DNA of 64,000 bases, from contig JBJLGX010000005.1 in assembly GCA_045564655.1 (NCBI GenBank), positions 59,569 to 123,568 on the forward strand, written 5' to 3'. The position numbers were made by a program, and so were the translations under genes. This document shows positions 8,073 to 17,417 of the stretch, in pieces (positions within the stretch are counted from its first letter, which is position 1; each line of letters opens with the position of its first letter). This DNA is from UBA826 sp045564655. GTDB lineage: Bacteria; Chloroflexota; Dehalococcoidia; Lucifugimonadales; UBA826. The notes beneath the pieces are model-generated. The model did not search any database. It was not told the DNA's origin and saw only the letters and a list, made by a program, of their open reading frames with translations.

Positions 8073-9254
8073 TCATAAAACATATTTAATTGAATTTGAA
8101 ATATTTTTTGCTTTATTTCTAGCATTATCAATATCATCGCCCAAGGCTAAAGCAACTCCCATTCTCCTTTCACCATTAACAGAAGGCTTACCAAAAAGAC
8201 GTATTTGAGTATCTTCCTCTTGTAACACAGCTTCACTCAAATTAAATTTCACATTACTTGAATTACCTTGAATTAAAATAACTGAAGAAGAAGCAGGGGA
8301 ATAGAATCTTATATTAGGAATTGGCAGTCCTAATATAGCTCTGGCATGAAGTGCAAATTCACTCAAATCTTGACTAATTAATGTCACCATTCCAGTATCA
8401 TGAGGCCTTGGACTTAATTCACTGAAGTAAACCTGATCGTCTTTTATAAAAAACTCAACCCCAAACAGTCCATACCCTCCGAGTTCTGATGTTACTATTT
8501 CTGCAACTCTTTCAGCTTCTTTTAAAGTTTCAGATAGCATTGGATGAGGTTGCCATGATTCTTGATAATCGCCATTCTCTTGACGATGTCCAATAGGTAA
8601 ACAAAAAGAACATCCAAACTTATGTTGGATAGTTAACAATGTAATTTCGTAGTCAAAATCAATAAAACTTTCAATAATTACTTTTTTTGATTTACCTCTT
8701 GCTCCTGCAAGAGCGTGCTCCCAAGCATCTTCAATTTGAGATTTATTTTTAATTATTGATTGCCCTTTACCTGAACTTGACATGACTGGTTTAACTACAC
8801 AAGGAATTCCTATGTCGGAAATTGATTTTCTAAATTCGATAATATTGCTCGCAAACCTATAATCTGAGGTAAGTATTTGTAATTCTTCAGATACTAATTT
8901 CCTAATTCCTTCCCTATCCATTGTAAGTCTTGTAGCCTTAGCTGAAGGAATAACATTAAACCCTTTGGACTCAAGGTTGAATAGCGTCTCGGTATTTATT
9001 GCTTCTATCTCAGGAACAATAAAATCAGGGGATTCTTGAATAATAATTTTTTCTAATTGCTCTGAATCCATCATATCAATTACATGACTGCTATGAGCAA
9101 CTTGCATCCCAGGAGCATTCTCATAATTATCTACAGCTATAACTTCAATTCCAAGTCTCTGGAATTCGATTATTAGTTCTTTAGCAAGTTCTCCTGATCC
9201 TAAAATCATTATTCTAGTAGAATCTTTTGATAAAGGCGTTCCTATTTCAATCAT
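8073..9254 (-). CDS. purT: Formate-dependent phosphoribosylglycinamide formyltransferase PurT
   Basis: ATP-grasp enzyme that formylates GAR with formate and ATP in purine synthesis, a folate-free alternative to PurN. The N-terminal segment ILGSGELAKELIIEFQRLG and the YENAPGMQVAH motif are typical PurT. The ATP-grasp part holds VKPVMSSSGKGQS, and GLFGVEFFI plus SPRPHDTGMVT form the metal/nucleotide end. Length 393 aa, as in the family. Its ATG shares one base with the stop of the upstream hydroxy-acid dehydrogenase. With fhs it gives two formate-consuming steps in one window. Confidence 0.95.
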   Translation of the reverse strand: MIEIGTPLSKDSTRIMILGSGELAKELIIEFQRLGIEVIAVDNYENAPGMQVAHSSHVIDMMDSEQLEKIIIQESPDFIVPEIEAINTETLFNLESKGFNVIPSAKATRLTMDREGIRKLVSEELQILTSDYRFASNIIEFRKSISDIGIPCVVKPVMSSSGKGQSIIKNKSQIEDAWEHALAGARGKSKKVIIESFIDFDYEITLLTIQHKFGCSFCLPIGHRQENGDYQESWQPHPMLSETLKEAERVAEIVTSELGGYGLFGVEFFIKDDQVYFSELSPRPHDTGMVTLISQDLSEFALHARAILGLPIPNIRFYSPASSSVILIQGNSSNVKFNLSEAVLQEEDTQIRLFGKPSVNGERRMGVALALGDDIDNARNKAKNISNSIKYVL

Positions 9255-10408
9255 TATCTAAATTTCAAATTATGGCGTCCCAAATCACCTATTGTTTTAC
9301 ATCCCATCAATTTCATGCCTCTTTCAATTTCCTCTTTCATCAATGACATAGATCGATCTACACCTGATTCACCTGCACCTGCTAAAGCATAAAGATACAT
9401 TCTTCCACCTGAACAAGCTTTAGCTCCAACTGATAACGCTTTTAATACGTGAGTTCCTCTTCGTATTCCTCCATCGCATATGACGTCGATTTTATCTCCT
9501 ACAGCATCAACTATCTCTGACAATTGATCAAATGGAGATCGAGACCCATCTAGTTGTCTCCCCCCATGGTTAGAAACCATGATGGCCGATGCTCCAACTT
9601 CTACAGCTTTTTTAGCATCTTCAACAGACATAATTCCTTTTATACATAAATGTTTACCCCATTTTTTATTTATATCTTCGACTGTATCCCAATTCATATT
9701 TTGATCCAACATATTGGTGAAATAATCTCCTACAGAAATCGTCACATCCGTTCCTTCTTGAATATGATCTTCCAGTTGAGGCAAGGCGAATTTTTCTCTA
9801 AATAAGTAATTGAGCGTCCACCTAGGATGCGTTGCAAAACTGACAAAGCTACTTAAAGTTAATCTAGGCGGAGATGTAAACCCAGTATAAAAATCCCTTT
9901 CTCTATTGCCACCTACGATAGTGTCAACTGTTAAAGCTATTGCATCAAAATCATTATCGATACACTTTTCAATCATACTATCGTTTAGGCCTTTATCCTT
10001 ATGGATATACAACTGGAACATTTTAGGCGACGAAATATTTTGAGCTATTTCCTCAATACTAACAGTACCTAAAGAAGAAATTCCGAAAAATGTATTATGC
10101 TTTTCAGCAACTTTTGCAACAGCTCTTTCTCCATCGTGATGAAACAATCTTTGTAAAGCTGTTGGTGAGAAAAAGAAAGGCACATCAATTTTTTTACCCA
10201 TAATAGATACACTAGTATCTATATCTTGCACACCTTTTAGAACATTAGGAACTAAATCACAATTTTCAAAAGATTTTGTATTTTGTGCCAATGTGATTTC
10301 ATCGTCAGCTCCTCCATCAATGTAATGAAAAATTGGAGAAGGAATCCTTTGCTTAGCAAGCGACCTGAAATCATTTGTATTATGGCATCTACTTAACTTT
10401 TTAAACAT
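9254..10408 (-). CDS. FMN-dependent alpha-hydroxy-acid dehydrogenase (LldD-like)
   Basis: Oxidises an L-2-hydroxy acid such as lactate to the 2-keto acid with FMN. The 384-aa TIM barrel has the active-site segment VSNHGGRQLD with catalytic His281 and Arg284, Lys257 in KGI, and FMN-phosphate residues in DGGIRRGTHVLKAL. The N-terminal YIDGGADDE and SPTALQRLFH are family hallmarks. The gene sits 21 bases after the last glycosyltransferase and one base into purT, so it may be read through from the glycan cluster. The exact substrate cannot be told from sequence; L-lactate dehydrogenase is the nearest guess. Confidence 0.85.
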   Translation of the reverse strand: MFKKLSRCHNTNDFRSLAKQRIPSPIFHYIDGGADDEITLAQNTKSFENCDLVPNVLKGVQDIDTSVSIMGKKIDVPFFFSPTALQRLFHHDGERAVAKVAEKHNTFFGISSLGTVSIEEIAQNISSPKMFQLYIHKDKGLNDSMIEKCIDNDFDAIALTVDTIVGGNRERDFYTGFTSPPRLTLSSFVSFATHPRWTLNYLFREKFALPQLEDHIQEGTDVTISVGDYFTNMLDQNMNWDTVEDINKKWGKHLCIKGIMSVEDAKKAVEVGASAIMVSNHGGRQLDGSRSPFDQLSEIVDAVGDKIDVICDGGIRRGTHVLKALSVGAKACSGGRMYLYALAGAGESGVDRSMSLMKEEIERGMKLMGCKTIGDLGRHNLKFR

Positions 10409-10429
10409 TTTATATTATCTCCCAAACAT

Positions 10430-11653
10430 TTATATTTCTGAGAAAAGCGCATTGAATTCAGAAATGACTTTTGATTTAGTGTAATCACTTTCATATTTCT
10501 TTCTCGCATTTTTACCCATATCAAGTAATTTCATAGGGTTTTCTACAATAAATTCTATATTTTCAACTAATCCTTCAAAATGGTCTGATACTAATCCACA
10601 ACGGCCATCTTTTATTAAAGTAGCAATATCAGATTTCATATTCATCATAGCTATAATTGGTTTTCCGGCAGACATAAATGTCATTGCCCTAGAAGGTACT
10701 GAAAGTTTTTCCATCCCTTCTGCTAAAGTAACTAAACACGCATCACTAGCTGATAGTAAATTAATAAAGTCATCCATAGGTTGATAGGGCAATATTTTAA
10801 CGTTATTTAAGTTCTTTTTATCTATAGTTTCTGAAAGTGTTCTCATCCCGACTCCACCACCTAAAAATAAAAATGTGACTTCCTTATCTCTAAGATTTTC
10901 TGCCGCTTTAATAACTGGTTCTACAGGCTGCATTATTCCTATATTGCCTGCAAATAAAATCAAAAGATGATTAGTTTTAATATTAAATTTTTCTTTGACT
11001 TTGATTTTATCAATATCTTTAGGTTCAAACTCTGGTCTAGCCCATATGGGAATAATATCAATTCTATTGGGGTCAGCATTTTTAGTATCAATAAGATTTT
11101 GCTTCATACCACTCCCCAAAACTACAGTTCTATTTGAGTTATATATAATCCAACTTGTGAGTTCATTCCATAATTGAAATATGAATTTAGGAAAAGACAT
11201 CCAATTTGTTGCTTCTACTATGTCAGGATGAATATCATATAGTACTGATATATATGGGATTTTCATTTTTTTTGATAATAATACTCCTACAATCCCAACA
11301 AATGGGGGATTAGAGAGTGTCATAACAACATCAAAATCTTTATTTTTACTTATTTGTAATGATTTAAAAATACTGAAAATTAAAAATCTGAAATACCCTA
11401 AAGCTCTGAAGAAAATATTAGCTCTTCCTCTTGTTCCGTTCATTGATATTCTATGAACATCAACTCCATTTAATGTTTCAAATGGTTCGGCTTTAGAATT
11501 GTTTGATTCGTAGCTAGGTTGTGCTGATACTACTGTAATTTTTTGACCTGAAGCTACCATGCCTTCACACAATTCTGCTAACAGTTGGCCCGAAGAAGCA
11601 ACATCAGGTTCATAGTACTGGTTTATGATTAAAATATTTTTTTTATCATTCAT
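10430..11653 (-). CDS. Glycosyltransferase family 4 (WcaI/WbuB-like)
   Basis: GT-B glycosyltransferase of 407 aa. The N-terminal LIINQYYEPDVASSGQL is characteristic of the WcaI/WbuB branch, and an amphipathic/hydrophobic stretch (YFRFLIFSIFKSL) may attach it to the inner face of the membrane. The C-terminal domain has LFAGNIGIMQ (donor-binding strand) and a degenerate EX7E region ending MSAGKPIIAM. Donor and acceptor are unknown. It is the most distal glycan gene in the direction of transcription, 16 bases after the epimerase gene. Confidence 0.85.
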   Translation of the reverse strand: MNDKKNILIINQYYEPDVASSGQLLAELCEGMVASGQKITVVSAQPSYESNNSKAEPFETLNGVDVHRISMNGTRGRANIFFRALGYFRFLIFSIFKSLQISKNKDFDVVMTLSNPPFVGIVGVLLSKKMKIPYISVLYDIHPDIVEATNWMSFPKFIFQLWNELTSWIIYNSNRTVVLGSGMKQNLIDTKNADPNRIDIIPIWARPEFEPKDIDKIKVKEKFNIKTNHLLILFAGNIGIMQPVEPVIKAAENLRDKEVTFLFLGGGVGMRTLSETIDKKNLNNVKILPYQPMDDFINLLSASDACLVTLAEGMEKLSVPSRAMTFMSAGKPIIAMMNMKSDIATLIKDGRCGLVSDHFEGLVENIEFIVENPMKLLDMGKNARKKYESDYTKSKVISEFNALFSEI

Positions 11654-11669
11654 TTATTGTTGTCTTAGG

Positions 11670-12632
11670 TTAATCTATATTATCTAATTCATTTTTAATC
11701 CAACCATAAGTAATAGAAAGACCATCACGTAAAGAATATTCTGGGGCCCACCCTAAAATGTTATTTAATTCAGAGTTATCACTGTTCCTACCACGAACTC
11801 CTTGAGGTTTTGTCAGGTCATGCTTTTTAATTAATTTTTTACCTGACACATCTGAAACAATATCAACTAACTCATCAACAGTAATCATTTGATCCATACC
11901 TAAATTTAGTGGTTTACTTTGATCAGAATTGGTGATTTCATAAATACCCTTCACACAATCATCTATATACATAAATGACCTTGTCTGCTGACCATCTCCC
12001 CATATTTCAATTTCATCTCCATCTTTAGCTAAAGCTACTTTACGGCAGATAGCAGCAGGAGCTTTTTCTTTACCGCCATCATAAGTGCCAAGCGGACCAT
12101 AAACATTATGGAATCTAGCAACTCTGGTTTTAAGGCCATAATCTTCCGTATAATATTGACACATTTTTTCCATATAAAGTTTTTCCCAACCATACCCTTC
12201 TTCTGGATCTGCGGGATAGGCATCTGATTCCTTCAAAGGAGTAATATCAGGACTTTTTTGTAGATAACCCGGATATATACATGCTGATGAAGAATAAAAA
12301 AATGTTTCAACTTTATTTTCTCTTGCCGCTTCAATCATATGAGTATTAATTAAAGTATTATTACGTGCTATATCTGCAAGAAATGCAGTGATATAACCTA
12401 TGCCACCCATATCAGCAGCAAGGTTATAGACAACTTCTACGTCTTTAGTAGCTTCAACACATGCATCCCATTTTCTAAGATCTAAAAGGTTAAACTCATC
12501 TGCAGCGCTAGAGTCATATTCTGGATTCTTAATATCAACACCTCTAACCCAATAACCTCTATCTTTTAAAAATGACACTAGATGATGACCAATGAATCCC
12601 CCTGCACCTGTTACTAAAACCTTTTTTGACAT
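11670..12632 (-). CDS. GDP-mannose 3,5-epimerase-type extended SDR
   Basis: Very close in motif order to plant GDP-mannose 3,5-epimerase, which makes GDP-L-galactose and GDP-L-gulose. Visible are TGAGGFIGHHL (residues 8-18), LAADMGGIGY, the SSACIYP loop with the acid/base Cys118, Tyr147 and Lys151 (YGWEK), GREKAPAA-like GGKEKAPAAICRK, and VRGRNSDNSELN near the C-terminus. Spacing of Cys118/Tyr147/Lys151 equals that of the plant Cys145/Tyr174/Lys178. It lies among glycosyltransferases and with the GDP-mannose dehydrogenase-like gene points to GDP-mannose-derived sugars. Other bacterial epimerases share the fold, so the product remains inferred. Confidence 0.82.
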   Translation of the reverse strand: MSKKVLVTGAGGFIGHHLVSFLKDRGYWVRGVDIKNPEYDSSAADEFNLLDLRKWDACVEATKDVEVVYNLAADMGGIGYITAFLADIARNNTLINTHMIEAARENKVETFFYSSSACIYPGYLQKSPDITPLKESDAYPADPEEGYGWEKLYMEKMCQYYTEDYGLKTRVARFHNVYGPLGTYDGGKEKAPAAICRKVALAKDGDEIEIWGDGQQTRSFMYIDDCVKGIYEITNSDQSKPLNLGMDQMITVDELVDIVSDVSGKKLIKKHDLTKPQGVRGRNSDNSELNNILGWAPEYSLRDGLSITYGWIKNELDNID

Positions 12633-12643
12633 ATATTTCTCCC

Positions 12644-13807
12644 TTAAGATGATGCTACTTTAATAGCTAATTCATATGCTTTTTTATGATTTTCTGCACA
12701 CATTTTAATACTAGCTTTCTGTTTAACAAATTCTCTAGCTAAGTCTCCTATACTACAAGCTAATTTAGGATTATCAATCAGTCTGATAATCTGGTCAGCA
12801 ATAATATCTGGTTTTTTTACAGGAACCAAATATCCATTTACCCCATCATCAATTGCATCAACAGTAGCTCCTACATCTGTAGCAATAACAGGTCTAGACA
12901 TCGACATAGCTTCTAATAAAGCTGTAGAGATACCTTCTCCTATGGAAGTTTGCACATAAAAGTCCATAACTGATATAGCTACTTCCGATGTTTCATCATC
13001 GCTAATAAAAAAAATGTCTTTATCTAATCTAAGACCCATTTCCAAACACTTCTTTTTAATGCTATCAAAAAGAGGTCTTTGTGTATCCTGCACATTACCC
13101 TTAATTATAAATTGACATGGCATCAAAGATTTTTTCAATAAAAGAACAGCCATTTCTATGAATGTAATATAGTCTTTTGCAGGGTTTATATTCCCTACAG
13201 TACCAATAGTAATCAATTCTTGATCAAGACCATATTTTTCCATAAATTCAATATTTTTTTTTGAACACTTAAACTTCTTGTCATCCACAGGTGGATAAAA
13301 ATATACACATCTGTCGTCATCAACAAACCAAGGAAAAAAACCTCTCAAACTTTCACCAGTTAACATGCCAACATCACAAGTTAAATTAGTCCATCCCGAA
13401 ATAATACGTCTCAAATATGGAGGTATCCCTAATCCCAGTATTTGTCCTACTACCGGCTTGCCTTCTAAATTGGCAGCAATCGCACCATGTGGATTTTCCA
13501 TACCATTTACAGAAATAACATCGGGGTCATATTCTCTAATAGTTTTACGAATGTTATTAACAGAATTAATAAATTTACCTAATGCATATTTTTGTTTATT
13601 AAATGAAATGCCCGTACTTAATCGAGAAATATCACTATTTATATAATGGCAATTCATTTCATCAAAAAAGTTTTCAATTTGAGGTGAATTCACAGGAATG
13701 AGATTCAATGTTTCTATATTATTAGAAAGTAATTCATCAGAAATTAAAGCACATGTATTAGCAGGCCCATTAAAAACTGGGTAATGTAATATATTTAGAA
13801 CTTTCAT
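12644..13807 (-). CDS. Glycosyltransferase family 4
   Basis: A 387-aa GT-B enzyme. The N-terminal acceptor domain begins VLNILHYPVFNGPANTCAL. The C-terminal donor domain has ITIGTVGNINPAKDY and the EX7E motif in GEGISTALLEAMSMSRPVIA (two Glu about eight residues apart), typical of retaining GT4. No membrane segment. It overlaps the upstream glycosyltransferase by 4 bases (ATGA), implying coupled translation. Sugar and acceptor unknown. Confidence 0.85.
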   Translation of the reverse strand: MKVLNILHYPVFNGPANTCALISDELLSNNIETLNLIPVNSPQIENFFDEMNCHYINSDISRLSTGISFNKQKYALGKFINSVNNIRKTIREYDPDVISVNGMENPHGAIAANLEGKPVVGQILGLGIPPYLRRIISGWTNLTCDVGMLTGESLRGFFPWFVDDDRCVYFYPPVDDKKFKCSKKNIEFMEKYGLDQELITIGTVGNINPAKDYITFIEMAVLLLKKSLMPCQFIIKGNVQDTQRPLFDSIKKKCLEMGLRLDKDIFFISDDETSEVAISVMDFYVQTSIGEGISTALLEAMSMSRPVIATDVGATVDAIDDGVNGYLVPVKKPDIIADQIIRLIDNPKLACSIGDLAREFVKQKASIKMCAENHKKAYELAIKVASS

Positions 13808-14964
13808 AATGAAACATTCCTATATATTTCACCATATACCTGTGCAATTTTATTTATTCCAAATCCTTGAATTATATTTTTACGTCCTTTAAGGCTAGCT
13901 TTTTCAAGTATCGATTTGGACCCCATCATCGTCTCAATTTGATTAATAATTTGTGCTGAATTACCAAATTCAGTAAATGATATATATTCACCTTGAGGAT
14001 CCAATACATCTATACCAGGGTGGTGACTTGCTATCACAGGTAGCCCTGAAGAAATTGCTTCTATAACAACTCTAGGAGAACCATCATTAATAGTTTGGTA
14101 AATCAATATATGATTGGATTGATAAATTTTAAGTATTTCATTTCTATCCAATGAATCCTTGAATGTAATATGATCACATAAATCAAATTTATCAATCATT
14201 CCTTTAACTAATTCTTCATCTGAGAAGCCAGCTTTCCCGACAATTGTTAAATGTGTTGCAAATCTGTCTTTCAATTCTTTTAAAGCAACTAATACCTCTT
14301 TAAAAGCACTAGTAAAATCAAATCTTCCTACATATAAAAGCTTAAGAGGCTTAGTGTTGGTAAAGTCAGCTCTGTCTTCAGAATTCCAAAAGTCAGTATC
14401 CACACTATTAGGAATAATCTTAATTTTTGAACTTTGGGTTGGATAATAAACTTCAAATCTATTAATAAGCCCTGGGGCTTGTAAAACAACATGATCACAA
14501 ACTTTGACCAGCAAACTTTGTATGATTCCACCTGCCATCATGCGTCTATTTGAAGAAGTTCGTAGCAAATCATAAAGATTATATCCATAAGAATTCCAAA
14601 CTTTATTAATTCTCCATTTATCTAAAGCATAAAATGACGTTATGAAAATTGGTCTTTTAGATTTTATGAAATTAAACAAAAAATATAAAATGAAATTTCC
14701 AAATGTGTCATGTACTATGTCAACAGGATTAGCCCTATTTATTTTATTTAACACTCGATATGCTCTTAATAAATTTAGCGGTTTTTGACCAGAAATAAAT
14801 TTCGCACTTATAATTCTAAAATTCTTAGAAGACTTAAAACCCGTATCTCTATCATAAAATCCCAATATTAATGTAACTTTACACGTATTACTAGAAAGTG
14901 CCTTTAGGGTATTAACTCTATCTAAATAAGAATTTATATTTGGTAAAAAAAATACTATATGCAT
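13804..14964 (-). CDS. Glycosyltransferase family 4
   Basis: A 386-aa GT-B protein. The donor-site strand LKLLYVGRFDF is followed by LTIVGKAGF and the EX7E region DGSPRVVIEAISSGLPVIA. The N-terminus MHIVFFLPNINSYLDR is a typical first beta strand. There is a hydrophobic patch near residues 80-100 (FILYFLFNFIKS) that may contact the membrane. It overlaps the next glycosyltransferase by 4 bases. Donor and acceptor are not predictable. Confidence 0.83.
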   Translation of the reverse strand: MHIVFFLPNINSYLDRVNTLKALSSNTCKVTLILGFYDRDTGFKSSKNFRIISAKFISGQKPLNLLRAYRVLNKINRANPVDIVHDTFGNFILYFLFNFIKSKRPIFITSFYALDKWRINKVWNSYGYNLYDLLRTSSNRRMMAGGIIQSLLVKVCDHVVLQAPGLINRFEVYYPTQSSKIKIIPNSVDTDFWNSEDRADFTNTKPLKLLYVGRFDFTSAFKEVLVALKELKDRFATHLTIVGKAGFSDEELVKGMIDKFDLCDHITFKDSLDRNEILKIYQSNHILIYQTINDGSPRVVIEAISSGLPVIASHHPGIDVLDPQGEYISFTEFGNSAQIINQIETMMGSKSILEKASLKGRKNIIQGFGINKIAQVYGEIYRNVSL

Positions 14965-14988
14965 ATATCAATAAAGTTTAAAATCTGA

Positions 14989-16293
14989 TTACCAAAATAA
15001 CCCTTTTTGGTTTTTAAATTCATTTTCTAATAATCCAACACCATCTATTACAGTTAAGCCTTCATGTAAATTAATATTTTCTAATTCTTTCAAATACTTA
15101 CTATGTGCAAGCAGTAGAACATCAGTGTTTTCAATGGCTATTTCCAGGCTTTCAGATATCATATCTGCTAAGTCTGGAATAAAATCAGATATTACTCTCA
15201 AATTGGATCCTATAAGAGAAGTAATATCTAAATTGTCATCCCATAATTTAACTTGTATACCATTTTCAATTAATAAATTAGTAAGCGAAATAATTGGGCT
15301 GTTTCTTATATCGTCCGTATCAGATTTAAATGCAACACCCAATATGGCAACAGATTTCGGATTGCTACTCATTATCAGTTCTTTGAGATTTTCAATTTGA
15401 ATAAGATTAGATTGAGAAATTGAAGCTAAAAGTGGTAAATCCATACCTTGTGATTCAGAAAAATGGACAAGTGTAGCCAAATCCTTAGGTAAACAACTGC
15501 CCCCATAAGGCAATCCAGGTTTCAAATATGCCTCAGATATATTTAAAACTTTGTCTCGACACAACATATCCATAACATTTAATGCATTCCCACCTATAGA
15601 TTTAGCAATACTTCCGATTTCATTTGCAAATGAAACTTTCAAAGCATGGAATGCATTTGAAGCATATTTTGTTAATGCAGCATCAGAAATTGTAGTTGAT
15701 ATAACATCACCAAACATTTCACCGTATATATGGTTTGCTAAAGAATTAATGTCTTCATCTTGTAAATATGACCCAAATATATATACAGGTGGATTAAGAA
15801 AATCTTTTATAGCAGATCCTTCTCTTAAAAACTCTGGATGAACTAAATAATTGATTTTGTTTATATTTGAAGAATTTAAAAATAAATCATATGCATACTT
15901 ATGTACTTCAGGTAGGCATGTACTTCTATTTAAAACGTACACATCCTGATTCTTAGAAAAATATATGCTATTAATTTCAATCAATACCGACTTTATCTGA
16001 GAAAAATCAGGAGTCCCATCATCAAATAACGGTGTGCCCACGCATATGAATATGTAATCAGCATCATGACAAACATTAATATCTGAACTAGCAGAAAGAT
16101 TTCCAGAAGCAATACTAGATTCTATAATCTCACTTAATTGAGGTTCTGAAACAGGTGCAATACCATTATTAATCATATCAACCTTCTTATGGTCGATATC
16201 TATACCAATAACAGAATGTCCAGAATTAGCCAGCATTGCTGACGTAACAGAACCAACATATCCTAATCCTAAAACACATACCTTCATACTCAT
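14989..16293 (-). CDS. GDP-mannose 6-dehydrogenase-like (AlgD family) nucleotide-sugar dehydrogenase
   Basis: NAD-dependent four-electron oxidation of a nucleotide hexose to its uronic acid. Length 434 aa, N-terminal NAD loop GLGYVGSV (9-16), catalytic Cys267 in GGSCLPKDL. Several stretches follow AlgD rather than UDP-glucose dehydrogenase: FANEIGSIAKSIG, the DKVLNISEAYLKPG segment and a C-terminus ending in an aromatic FW. GDP-mannose to GDP-mannuronate is therefore the best guess, consistent with the nearby GDP-mannose 3,5-epimerase. Its N-terminal end overlaps the upstream glycosyltransferase gene by 4 bases. A UDP-sugar substrate is not excluded. Confidence 0.8.
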   Translation of the reverse strand: MSMKVCVLGLGYVGSVTSAMLANSGHSVIGIDIDHKKVDMINNGIAPVSEPQLSEIIESSIASGNLSASSDINVCHDADYIFICVGTPLFDDGTPDFSQIKSVLIEINSIYFSKNQDVYVLNRSTCLPEVHKYAYDLFLNSSNINKINYLVHPEFLREGSAIKDFLNPPVYIFGSYLQDEDINSLANHIYGEMFGDVISTTISDAALTKYASNAFHALKVSFANEIGSIAKSIGGNALNVMDMLCRDKVLNISEAYLKPGLPYGGSCLPKDLATLVHFSESQGMDLPLLASISQSNLIQIENLKELIMSSNPKSVAILGVAFKSDTDDIRNSPIISLTNLLIENGIQVKLWDDNLDITSLIGSNLRVISDFIPDLADMISESLEIAIENTDVLLLAHSKYLKELENINLHEGLTVIDGVGLLENEFKNQKGLFW

Positions 16294-17417
16294 TTACCCC
16301 CAGAAACGTGTGATATAACACTTTCTAATCCATCTACCATTACTGGAATTCGAGCTTTCTGACTAATTGTATTCAAAGCAGATTTACCTATATCATTTCT
16401 AAACTGATCATTACAAATTAATGATTCAATTGCTAATTCTAAACTAGAAATATCATTTGGCATGAACCTTATACCATTTACATTATTTATTAACAATTCA
16501 GAATCACTTCCGTACTCATCAGGAATTATTGTTGCCGTACCGTGCCCCATACTTACATTCATAGCTAACCCAACAGCTCCGCCCATAATAGAAATGTCTG
16601 CAGCTTTTAACCATAAATTATCATTCCCATAAGGAACCTTACCAACAAAAAATATATCTTTCGAATCCATAGTTGAAACCATTGATTCCAATCTTGGTCT
16701 ATCTGGACCGTCTCCTACAATTGCTAATTGTATATCGTATCCTTTTCTTCTTAATTTACTCACAGCAGATATAACCATATTAAATTTTTTTTTCTTAACT
16801 AAAGTACCTAATGTAACTAACTTTAAGGATGAGTTATTAAATTTAGTAATGACATCATTTTTAATTTCAATATCCATTTTTTTTGTAATATCATTAGAAA
16901 AATCAACTTCTACAGTATTCTGTGCAACAAATATATTTTTGGGATCAGTAAATTCCATATCGATTATTTTTTTTCTTGATATTTCTCCATAACATACAAT
17001 CGAATCCCATTTATTTAAAAAATGGCGCCATATCTTACTCTTAATAAATCCTGACGTATTATCGAATTTAGTCCATGCGATAGTTTTACAGTTATTTGAT
17101 TTAGCAAAATCAAATAACTTATATAATGTAATAATTCTCGGATTCCCTTCAGCTATAACCACATCAGGACCATATTCAGAGATCATATTAAATAAATTAG
17201 AATATTTAAATATCTCACCGATAAAGGATAGATGGGATGTTTTTACATCCAGATTCATATGTTTATACGGTAAATCAACATTCTCATAATTCGATTTTGT
17301 TCTTCCTTCATATGGAAAAGCCACCACCAAATCAATATCTTTTCGAGATGTTAGTTCAGCAAATACAGGAATTCTGTAATGTTCAAATGTTCTTTGAATT
17401 ATTAATACTTTAGTCAT
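16290..17417 (-). CDS. Glycosyltransferase (GT-B, GT4-like)
   Basis: A 375-aa GT-B protein. The C-terminal domain shows LVTLGTLVKKKKFNMVISA and LAIVGDGPDRPRLE, the usual donor-binding strands of GT4. The region where EX7E is expected is divergent: GLAMNVSMGHGTATIIPDE, with a Gly-His-Gly in place of the first Glu context. This may mark a distinct subgroup. It is overlapped by the adjacent genes by 4 and 8 bases. Substrate unknown. Confidence 0.78.
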   Translation of the reverse strand: MTKVLIIQRTFEHYRIPVFAELTSRKDIDLVVAFPYEGRTKSNYENVDLPYKHMNLDVKTSHLSFIGEIFKYSNLFNMISEYGPDVVIAEGNPRIITLYKLFDFAKSNNCKTIAWTKFDNTSGFIKSKIWRHFLNKWDSIVCYGEISRKKIIDMEFTDPKNIFVAQNTVEVDFSNDITKKMDIEIKNDVITKFNNSSLKLVTLGTLVKKKKFNMVISAVSKLRRKGYDIQLAIVGDGPDRPRLESMVSTMDSKDIFFVGKVPYGNDNLWLKAADISIMGGAVGLAMNVSMGHGTATIIPDEYGSDSELLINNVNGIRFMPNDISSLELAIESLICNDQFRNDIGKSALNTISQKARIPVMVDGLESVISHVSGGK

